Below, piece by piece: positions 1 through 6,312 of a stretch of DNA of 16,543 nt (its first letter is position 1; each line of letters starts with the position of its first letter). The DNA lies in contig CABVDL010000056.1 in NCBI GenBank assembly GCA_902497035.1, positions 1 through 16,543 on the forward strand, in the 5' to 3' direction. The notes beneath the pieces are model-generated. The model worked only from the letters and a program-made list of their open reading frames with translations. It was not told the origin of the DNA and did not search any database. The translations under genes were made by a program, and so were the position numbers. The stretch comes from an uncultured Prevotella sp. (lineage in GTDB: Bacteria; Bacteroidota; Bacteroidia; Bacteroidales; Bacteroidaceae).

Positions 1-103
1 CGCCTCCTCTCCAGTGGAATTTAGGGTTGACCTCAAGGGTGATAGTGTAGTGGCCGGCCTGGTGCCGGCCACCAGCCCTTGGTGCTGAATATTCTCTATG
101 CAT
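1..103 (-). CDS. 5' part of an unidentified gene, possibly a REP-associated Y1 transposase
   Basis: An open frame begins with ATG at 101-103 and runs off the window edge, giving 34 codons with no stop. An in-frame TAG lies seven codons upstream, so this ATG is the natural start. It is co-directional with the large gene that ends at 175. The visible peptide starts MHREYSAPRAGG and continues with AGHYTITLEVNPKFHW. The 'aromatic/Gly-x-Tyr-x-x-Thr' run loosely resembles the first strand of IS200/REP-associated tyrosine transposases (usual form PGxYFVTICT). The catalytic HUH motif and Tyr would lie outside the window, so this is only a suggestion. A perfect hairpin (50-72) lies inside the frame. 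It could also be an unrelated hypothetical protein or a chance frame. Confidence 0.4.
   Translation of the reverse strand, partial: MHREYSAPRAGGRHQAGHYTITLEVNPKFHWRGG
50..72. repeat. Perfect 9-bp GC-rich hairpin
   Basis: The arms GTGGCCGGC (50-58) and GCCGGCCAC (64-72) are exact reverse complements around the loop CTGGT. On the minus strand it lies 103 bases past the stop of the receiver/ATP-grasp gene, inside the truncated open frame. No T-run follows it, so it is not a convincing intrinsic terminator. It could be an mRNA stability structure or a REP-type palindrome. Confidence 0.5.
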
Positions 104-174
104 CAGCGAGATCAGCGTGAGCTAAAAAGGCGCCAGGCCGTCCACGACACTGCCACCAAGGGAGATTAGCCGTC

Positions 175-3165
175 TCAAGACAAAGGATGCGTCTCCCCTA
201 TTACCACCGCACCCTCCTGGCGCTTTCCGTCAACCATGATTTTCAGCGGCCTCTCAAAGCGCACGTGACGCACGTAGGCGGTCTCGCTCACTGCGGGCAT
301 ACTGTCGAGCAACGCCTTGTTGACGAAGCCGTCTGACGACTGGCCGTTCTCATCAATCGTGAAATAGCCCACACCAAACGACGTGAGGTTCTGGAAGAAG
401 TGCGTGCCCTGACTGTGGTCGACGCGATAGCCGGGCAGCGTCACCTCCACGATGACGCGGGCAGCCGACAGTGCGGGCCACTTCACGGGAATGCCGAGCC
501 ACGGGTCGCTCGAGCCCCATCGGCCGGGACCTATAAGCACATAGTTGCGGCCATCGTCGAGAAACTGCCGGTTGACGGCCTCTATGTCCATGGCCACGTC
601 GGCATTGTGGGCGGCCGAATAATGCTCGTCGTATTTCACATACACCACGTCGGACACGTCGTGACTGATGCCGTTGCCCAATGCGCTGTGGCTGCGGAGC
701 AGGCAAGCCTCGTCGGGGACCTCGGCCACATTCTCCACAATCTCCTGACGGACATCCACCATCGGCCTTATCTGCAACGGGCAGAACTCGCCGGTACGGT
801 CGTCATTAATGTTGCAGGCAAACTCTATCTCCACCGGGCGGCGCATGGCCTCGGCGCCGAACTTCAGCACCATGCGCATGAGCTCGGGCAGTGGGAAAAC
901 GCCCTGCTTTAGCACGCCGCAGAAAGAGACCACCTTGCGGCCGCCGGGATAGAAGCCGTCGTACATCATCTCGTCGTCGGCATTATAGGTGGAGACGATA
1001 TAGCGCAGGGCGCCGTCGCCCTCGGCCTGGCGCACGCGGAGCCTGAGGATGTTGAAGCCGTCATCTACCTTGAAGTCGGTTCCCACGCGGTGGGTGTCCA
1101 AGGCATAGAAGCGGGTCTGCGTGTCCTTGAGCGCAAGCGAGACGTCAGACAGCTGCAGCACCTGCTCTGGATGGCAGGGCGAGACGCGCAGGGTCTGCCC
1201 TCCGTCCACGATGTACTTGCCCAGGCCCAGAGCCAGCGAGGCTATGCCCTCGTCGGCCCGCTCGTCGCCGATGGGGTAATAGTTGATGGAACGCAGCACG
1301 CCCGAGATGTTGGGATAGAAGCGGTCGCCGTAGTCATGGCCTACGACCTCCTGCAGGATGACCGCCATTTTCTCCTGGTCGATGACGTTTGACGTTGCCG
1401 TCATATAAGCCTTCGAGTCGTGGTAATAGACAGAGGCATAGACGCTCTTGATGGCCGCTGCCAGCATGTAGAGCATCTGCTGCCGGTCGGCCAGACGGGG
1501 TATCATGTAGGTGGAGTAGATACCGGCAAAGGGCTGGTAGTGGCTGTCCTCAAGCAACGAGCTGGAGCGCACGGCTATGGGGCCATGGGTGGCGTCGAAG
1601 AAGGTGAAGAAGTCGGCAATGTAGCTGTCGGGCAGCTGCGCCTTGAGGAAACGCTGCAGGATGTCCTCGTCGGGAGCGTCGCTCAGCGCAATGCCATAGA
1701 GGTCGTTCTGCTCCATGAACTGGTCGAAGACGTCGGTACACAGCACCACCGTCATGGGAATGTTGACCGACGCTCCCGGAAACTGACTGAACTCAGGATG
1801 CGACTTGATGATGTTGTCGAGAAAGGCCAGGCCGCGTCCCTTGCCGCCCAACGACCCCTCTCCGATGCGCGCGAAATGGGCATAGCGGTCGAACTTGCCG
1901 CGGTCGAACACTGCCACCACGCCCATGTTCTTCATGCGCCGGTACTGCACGATGGCGTCGAAGATGATCTGGCGGTGGGCATCCACATCCTGCAGCCGGT
2001 GCCACGTGACGTGCTTCAGGAAGTTGCTCACGGGGAAGATGGCGCGGGCGCAGAGCCAACGGCTGATATGATTGCGCGAGATGTGATAGAGCATCGAGTC
2101 GGAGGGAATCTTGAAGATGTTGTCCTGCAGTTCCTTCAGCGTATGGATGCGCATAATCTCGCGGTGGGTCTCAGGGTCGCGGAAGATGAAGTCGCCAAAG
2201 CCCATGTGCTCCTCCATGAGATGGCGCAGCTCCACCGACAGCACCTTGGAGTTCTTATCGACGAAATGAAAGCCCTCGGCCACGGCCCGCTGCTCGTTGG
2301 CCGTCTCAGCGCTCTCCATGATGAGCGGCAGGAATTCGTCCTCCCTGCGTATCTGCTCAAGCAGAAGGAAGCCGGCCTCGGCGTTCTTCTCGCCGTGCAT
2401 GGGGAAGCGCACGTCGCTGATGACGCCAAGGCAGTTGTCCTTGTAACGCTCATACAGGGCGAGAGCCTCCTCGTAGCTGCGGGCCAGCACCACCTTTGGC
2501 CGGCCGCGCATGCGCAGGGTGGCCGCGTGACGGTTGAGCGCCTCGGTGGCGAAATTGTGGCTCTGCTGCAGGATATAGCTGTAGAGGTTGGGCAGGATGG
2601 AGCTGTAGAAGCGGATGGAGTCCTCCACAAGGAGTATCATCTGCACCCCACCCTCTCGGAGGTCGTGGTCGAGGTTCATCTTGTCCTCGATGAGCTTGAT
2701 GATGGAGAGTATGAGGTTGGTGTTGCCCAGCCAGCAGAACACGTAGTCGAAGATGCTCAGGTCCTCGTGCTCCATGCGCCTCGTTATGCCGTGGGAGAAC
2801 GGCGTCAGCACCACGCAATGGATTTTTGGGAACCGCGTCTTGATGGCGCGCGCCACGGTGAACGCGTCGTTGTCGGCGTTGCCCGGCATGCAGATGACCA
2901 GGTCCACCTGCGTGGTGGCCAGCACCTCCTCGGCCTCATCGATGGTCGATACCTGCGTGAACATCGGCGGATAGCGCAGGCCAAGCTCCATGTATTCGCT
3001 GAAGATTTTCTCGTCAATGCGTCCGTCGTCCTCGAGCATGAAGGCGTCGTAGGGGTTGGCCACGATCAGCACATTGTTGATGTGGCGCTTCATGATGTTG
3101 AGGAACGACACGTCCTTGAGGCTGACATTCGACCATTCCTGAGGGATTTTCTCGTTCATAGGCAT
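175..3165 (-). CDS. Receiver-receiver-ATP-grasp protein (PEP synthase/PPDK N-domain, no His or TIM-barrel domain)
   Basis: A 996-residue predicted cytoplasmic protein with no signal peptide. Residues 31-165 form a CheY-like fold without the phospho-acceptor Asp or the conserved Lys (degenerate receiver). Residues 175-325 form a second receiver with a full site: acidic pair E181/D182, acceptor D251 in VISDVRFP, S285 and K304. Residues about 425-803 match the PPDK_N ATP-grasp: GEGSLGGKGRGL (435-446), GPIAVRSSS (528-536), FAGIYSTYM (546-554), VEIEF (778-782) and LQIRPM (797-802). The swivelling phospho-His domain (TSH motif) and the PEP/pyruvate barrel of true PEP synthase are absent. Residues 805-996 are an unassigned region with GPGRWGSSDPWLGIPV (879-894) and SQGTHFFQNL (918-927). 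Database names such as 'phosphoenolpyruvate synthase' would therefore mislead: ATP binding is supported, PEP formation is not. The ATG at 3163-3165 lies 19 bases after the phosphoesterase stop; a second ATG at 3157-3159 is also possible. Confidence 0.88.
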   Translation of the reverse strand: MPMNEKIPQEWSNVSLKDVSFLNIMKRHINNVLIVANPYDAFMLEDDGRIDEKIFSEYMELGLRYPPMFTQVSTIDEAEEVLATTQVDLVICMPGNADNDAFTVARAIKTRFPKIHCVVLTPFSHGITRRMEHEDLSIFDYVFCWLGNTNLILSIIKLIEDKMNLDHDLREGGVQMILLVEDSIRFYSSILPNLYSYILQQSHNFATEALNRHAATLRMRGRPKVVLARSYEEALALYERYKDNCLGVISDVRFPMHGEKNAEAGFLLLEQIRREDEFLPLIMESAETANEQRAVAEGFHFVDKNSKVLSVELRHLMEEHMGFGDFIFRDPETHREIMRIHTLKELQDNIFKIPSDSMLYHISRNHISRWLCARAIFPVSNFLKHVTWHRLQDVDAHRQIIFDAIVQYRRMKNMGVVAVFDRGKFDRYAHFARIGEGSLGGKGRGLAFLDNIIKSHPEFSQFPGASVNIPMTVVLCTDVFDQFMEQNDLYGIALSDAPDEDILQRFLKAQLPDSYIADFFTFFDATHGPIAVRSSSLLEDSHYQPFAGIYSTYMIPRLADRQQMLYMLAAAIKSVYASVYYHDSKAYMTATSNVIDQEKMAVILQEVVGHDYGDRFYPNISGVLRSINYYPIGDERADEGIASLALGLGKYIVDGGQTLRVSPCHPEQVLQLSDVSLALKDTQTRFYALDTHRVGTDFKVDDGFNILRLRVRQAEGDGALRYIVSTYNADDEMMYDGFYPGGRKVVSFCGVLKQGVFPLPELMRMVLKFGAEAMRRPVEIEFACNINDDRTGEFCPLQIRPMVDVRQEIVENVAEVPDEACLLRSHSALGNGISHDVSDVVYVKYDEHYSAAHNADVAMDIEAVNRQFLDDGRNYVLIGPGRWGSSDPWLGIPVKWPALSAARVIVEVTLPGYRVDHSQGTHFFQNLTSFGVGYFTIDENGQSSDGFVNKALLDSMPAVSETAYVRHVRFERPLKIMVDGKRQEGAVVIGETHPLS

Positions 3166-3184
3166 TAAGAGGGTTGTTGATTAT

Positions 3185-4780
3185 TCAATTCGCCGGCCTT
3201 GTCCTCGCAGTGTCGGGGAAGCAATACACGCGCCGGCCTGCGGCATGCAGGCCGTAGCTGTCGGCCGCGGTCACCTCCACCCGATGCACGCCGGAGCGGG
3301 CCGGCTGCGGCAGCACGAGCTCCCACAACTGGCGGCTGGGGTGCTTGCGCAGCGGATTGCGGCGGTTGTTGGCGGTGGGATAAGCGCCGGTGAGGTTCAT
3401 CTCCCGCGTCCGCGCGACGTTGGGGTCCATGCCCTTGCTCCTGACGCACTGCAGCCACGGGCCGCCATCGATGCGGCATCTGACGGTGGTGGAGTCGCAG
3501 CCGCCATAGACGGTAACGAGAAGCGTGGCAGGAGCCACATTGGCAAAATCGCGAAGGTGGCGGTCAAGGGTGTCGATGCCCGTGACATAGATGGTCATCT
3601 GGCGTGCGGCATCCTCTCCTACGGCCTTGCAGCGGAAGTCGTAACGGTTGCCGTTGAAACTGACCTGAAAGTAATTGCGGGGCGTGCCGCCCTGCTGCAG
3701 GGCCGCGGGTATGCCGTCCCAGTCTTTCTCTCCCACCCACCAGAAGCCACAGGCGGCGCCGGCACCGAGCTCCGGCACCATCACCTTGCCGGCCCTCGGG
3801 AAGAAGCGGGCAACCTGATGCAAGTGGCCCGACAGCGCAAGACGGTGTGGATGGTCGCCGAGCAGGGCGATAAGCGCGGCGCGGTTGTGGGTGGTGGCAA
3901 GGGGAATGTGCATGCAGACAACAACCAGACGGTCGGCCGGAACCAGACGGAGGTCGTTGGCCACAAAGCGCAGCTGCCGGTCGCTGACGCGTCCCTCATA
4001 GCCCCGGGAGCCCTTGCCGGAGACGTTGTTGAGGATGATGAAATGCACCTCTCCCTCATTGAAGGCATAGGCGTCAGCGCCAAACCAGCGGTTGTAGGTG
4101 CGGTTCTGACGGGTGACGACGCTATCGACATCGCGGTCGTGGTTGCCGGGAAGCGTAAGAGAGGTCTGGGGCAGCAGCCCAATCATGTCCGCCAAGGCGG
4201 GATAGAGCGAGAGGTTGTTGTTGACCAGGTCGCCAAGGAAGAGGTTCACCTCACTGCTGTCGGCCGCCATCAGCTCGGGCCAGAGCGTGCGCGAGAGGTA
4301 GTCGAGCTCCTGATAGTCTGACACTTGTATGTCGCCGATGGCATTGAGCCGGAACGCCGTGGCTACGGGCTTTGACCTCAAGGCAAAGTTGAAGGTTGCC
4401 ACGGAAGCCCTGCGGCGCCGCTTTCTTGGCGCGGACGGGCCATCGGCATAGTCGATGAAACGGAACGCCTTGCCAACCAGCCGGCTGCCGGAAAAGGCAT
4501 AGTTGGCTGGGACAATGGGGAAGACGCTCATGCCCGGCCCGACAGGCAGGCGGTAACGGCCCTCGGCATCGGTCACGACGACTGTGTCGCCATTAGACAC
4601 GGGAATGCCCGGCAGCCCCGTCTCATGCCGGCCGCATAGGCCGTCGGCATCGGCATCGTTAAAGACAACACCCTCGGCCACGGTCTGGGCAATCGCGGCT
4701 GAGGGTGCCAACATCAGGGAAAGGCAAAGGGCCAGACGGCCCAATGACTTTCCGCAAAAGCCCTTATTTAGACTCTCCAT
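3185..4780 (-). CDS. Secreted calcineurin-like metallophosphoesterase
   Basis: A 531-residue exported phosphoesterase with a signal peptide ending near AAIAQ (residues 28-32) and no lipobox Cys at the cleavage site. Residues 34-112 look like the small beta-sandwich found N-terminal in Bacteroidetes phosphoesterases (MetallophosN type). Residues 145-345 are the catalytic core: GDIQ (149-152), GDLVNN (183-188), GNHDRD (212-217), MHIPL (290-294) and SGHLH (317-321). These supply the usual two-metal ligands, with Gln152 where many relatives have His. Residues 365-520 form a beta-rich C-terminal domain (MetallophosC type). A polybasic stretch, RKRRRR (119-124), links the first two domains. The substrate is unknown; phosphomonoester, phosphodiester or nucleotide are possible. 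The start overlaps the end of the upstream lipoprotein gene by 17 bases, which suggests translational coupling. Confidence 0.9.
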   Translation of the reverse strand: MESLNKGFCGKSLGRLALCLSLMLAPSAAIAQTVAEGVVFNDADADGLCGRHETGLPGIPVSNGDTVVVTDAEGRYRLPVGPGMSVFPIVPANYAFSGSRLVGKAFRFIDYADGPSAPRKRRRRASVATFNFALRSKPVATAFRLNAIGDIQVSDYQELDYLSRTLWPELMAADSSEVNLFLGDLVNNNLSLYPALADMIGLLPQTSLTLPGNHDRDVDSVVTRQNRTYNRWFGADAYAFNEGEVHFIILNNVSGKGSRGYEGRVSDRQLRFVANDLRLVPADRLVVVCMHIPLATTHNRAALIALLGDHPHRLALSGHLHQVARFFPRAGKVMVPELGAGAACGFWWVGEKDWDGIPAALQQGGTPRNYFQVSFNGNRYDFRCKAVGEDAARQMTIYVTGIDTLDRHLRDFANVAPATLLVTVYGGCDSTTVRCRIDGGPWLQCVRSKGMDPNVARTREMNLTGAYPTANNRRNPLRKHPSRQLWELVLPQPARSGVHRVEVTAADSYGLHAAGRRVYCFPDTARTRPAN

Positions 4781-6257
4781 ATCGCATCAGATGGATGTGT
4801 TGGTCTCCATCGGTAAACGACACATAGCCCGTGCCGTCCTTGGCAAAGGCGATATTCACATCAGCGGATGCGACTTCGGCCAGGCGCACCGGTGTTGACC
4901 ACTGCTTGGTCTCCGGGTCAAGATACATCACATAAGGATAGTCGTTGTCGGCCTCATTCCTGTAAGCCACGTAGGGCGTGCCGTCAGGAGCCACCGCCAC
5001 GGCTATCGAGGAGTGGGTGGAAAGCTTGAAGTTCAGAGGCAGGATGTTGCCGCCGACCACCGTCCAATCATTGGAAGCGGCGTTGTAGCGCTCCAAGCGG
5101 ACCCCGTAGTTCTCCTTGTTGTCGGCATTGTCGCCGGTCCAGATGTAAAGCGTCCCGTCGGGAGCGACCGTTATGCCATAGCCCGCTATACTGGTCTGAG
5201 AGGCATTGGGGCGGACATAGTTGGAGCGGAGCGTTGACCAGGACGTGCCGTCATACTTGACCACACTCATGCCATAGTTGACGCCATCCACCGCACCACG
5301 GTTGATGTAGAGCGTATAGGCATTGGAGCCGTCGCCTGCCGTGACGCAGGTGTAGATTTGGTTTGTTGTGGCTTCCTTGTTGTCCCATGTCGTCCCGTTA
5401 AACACCGAGGACACCATGACGCGGCGGGCGAAATCACCCTTGGTGCTGTTGTTCTGCTGGTTGACCACCAGGCGGTTGCCGCTGAGCGCGGCCAGGCCGA
5501 TGTAGGTGGACTGGGCCTTCAGCACGCTCCCACCGCCGACCCAGGCTTTGCCGTCATAGCGCATCACGCTCAAGGCTCCGGTGAGCAATGTGGACTCGCT
5601 GTTGCTGTAGGCCACGTAAGGCGTACCCTCGGGCGAAATGTCGAAGTCGTAGCTTGAGCTGCTCACCTTAGAAGAGAAAGAGGCGCTGCCCACCGGGGCA
5701 AGGCTGCTGCCGGAGAGCTGGACCACCGTCATCTTGTCATCGGCGCGTTCCTTGAACGCAATCATCGGGACGTTGTTGGCAGAATTGACCTTCAGCACGG
5801 CCCCGGCAAAAACTTCTGATGCCGAATAGACGGCAGCCTCTGACCAGCTGACGTCTGTCGCCTTGCTGATGGTCACCGTATAAAGTGCGTTGATACCGTC
5901 GGAATTGGAAACGGTATAATCCACTGGCACGGTGAAGTCATTCTTAGTGGATTGGCTGACCTGCGTCACGCCATTGACCAGCACCTTGTCGCCCTCATTG
6001 GTCGTAAAACGGGCCACAAGGGCAGTCTTGTTGACTGACGCCGGCATGGAGACGCTGATGGCTTTGCCCGAGATAGTGGCCACATAGTCTTTCGACAGCA
6101 GGCCGGCATTGTCCTCGGCGTAGAAGCCAAATGAGGTCAGGGCCGGAGCCGGGGCCGCTTTCTTTCCATCATCATCGCCGTCGGAGCAAGCCGCCAACGA
6201 AAGCACGGCAAGCAACAGGATGCCTGCCCATGAAAACAATTCTTTTACTCTCTGCAT
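4764..6257 (-). CDS. Surface lipoprotein: Ig-like (DUF5018-like) domain plus beta-propeller
   Basis: A 497-residue predicted lipoprotein. The lipobox LAAC places the lipidated residue at C24, followed by SDGDDD, an acidic run of the kind known in Bacteroidetes to direct lipoproteins to the outer surface. Residues 38-132 resemble the Ig-like repeat domains (DUF5018/cadherin-like) common in Bacteroidetes surface proteins. Residues 140-497 contain recurring strands built round [A/S]P[D/E]GTPYVAY-like motifs: ISPEGTPYVAY (207-217), VAPDGTLYIW (364-373), VAPDGTPYVAY (422-432) and FAKDGTGYVSF (471-481). This is typical of a beta-propeller of the sialidase/NHL/kelch kind. I see no catalytic residues, so ligand or substrate capture is the likelier role. 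The gene lies 55 bases after the M16 stop, and a hairpin sits in that gap. Confidence 0.82.
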   Translation of the reverse strand: MQRVKELFSWAGILLLAVLSLAACSDGDDDGKKAAPAPALTSFGFYAEDNAGLLSKDYVATISGKAISVSMPASVNKTALVARFTTNEGDKVLVNGVTQVSQSTKNDFTVPVDYTVSNSDGINALYTVTISKATDVSWSEAAVYSASEVFAGAVLKVNSANNVPMIAFKERADDKMTVVQLSGSSLAPVGSASFSSKVSSSSYDFDISPEGTPYVAYSNSESTLLTGALSVMRYDGKAWVGGGSVLKAQSTYIGLAALSGNRLVVNQQNNSTKGDFARRVMVSSVFNGTTWDNKEATTNQIYTCVTAGDGSNAYTLYINRGAVDGVNYGMSVVKYDGTSWSTLRSNYVRPNASQTSIAGYGITVAPDGTLYIWTGDNADNKENYGVRLERYNAASNDWTVVGGNILPLNFKLSTHSSIAVAVAPDGTPYVAYRNEADNDYPYVMYLDPETKQWSTPVRLAEVASADVNIAFAKDGTGYVSFTDGDQHIHLMRYGESK

Positions 6258-6274
6258 AATAATAACAATTTATG

Positions 6275-6293
6275 GACGGCCACCTGGGCCGTC
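6275..6293 (-). other. Intercistronic hairpin between peptidase and propeller lipoprotein genes
   Basis: GACGGCC (6275-6281) and GGCCGTC (6287-6293) are perfect inverted repeats round a 5-base loop, inside the only long gap (55 bases) within the exported part of the cluster. On the minus strand the hairpin is followed by an AT-rich run and then the start codon at 6257. There is no clean T-tract, so partial attenuation, an RNA-processing site or 3'-end protection of the upstream mRNA are all possible. Confidence 0.5.
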
Positions 6294-6312
6294 GTGTTAA
6301 ACATTTGTCAGT

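Noticed and set aside
104..174. Intrinsic terminator just after the receiver/ATP-grasp gene
   Set aside because: On the minus strand GGCGCC followed by five T's occurs at about 124-133, but no stem of useful length can be drawn next to it.
175..3165. True phosphoenolpyruvate synthase (ppsA)
   Set aside because: Only the ATP-grasp part is present; the phospho-His and PEP/pyruvate barrel domains needed for the reaction are missing.
1420..3168. 582-codon plus-strand open frame
   Set aside because: It is antisense to the receiver/ATP-grasp gene, is His/Val/Glu-rich without recognisable motifs, and is the expected reverse-frame shadow in GC-rich DNA.
3245..4321. 358-codon plus-strand open frame
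   Set aside because: Antisense to the phosphoesterase, which keeps all of its metal-site motifs; no domain seen in the plus-strand frame.
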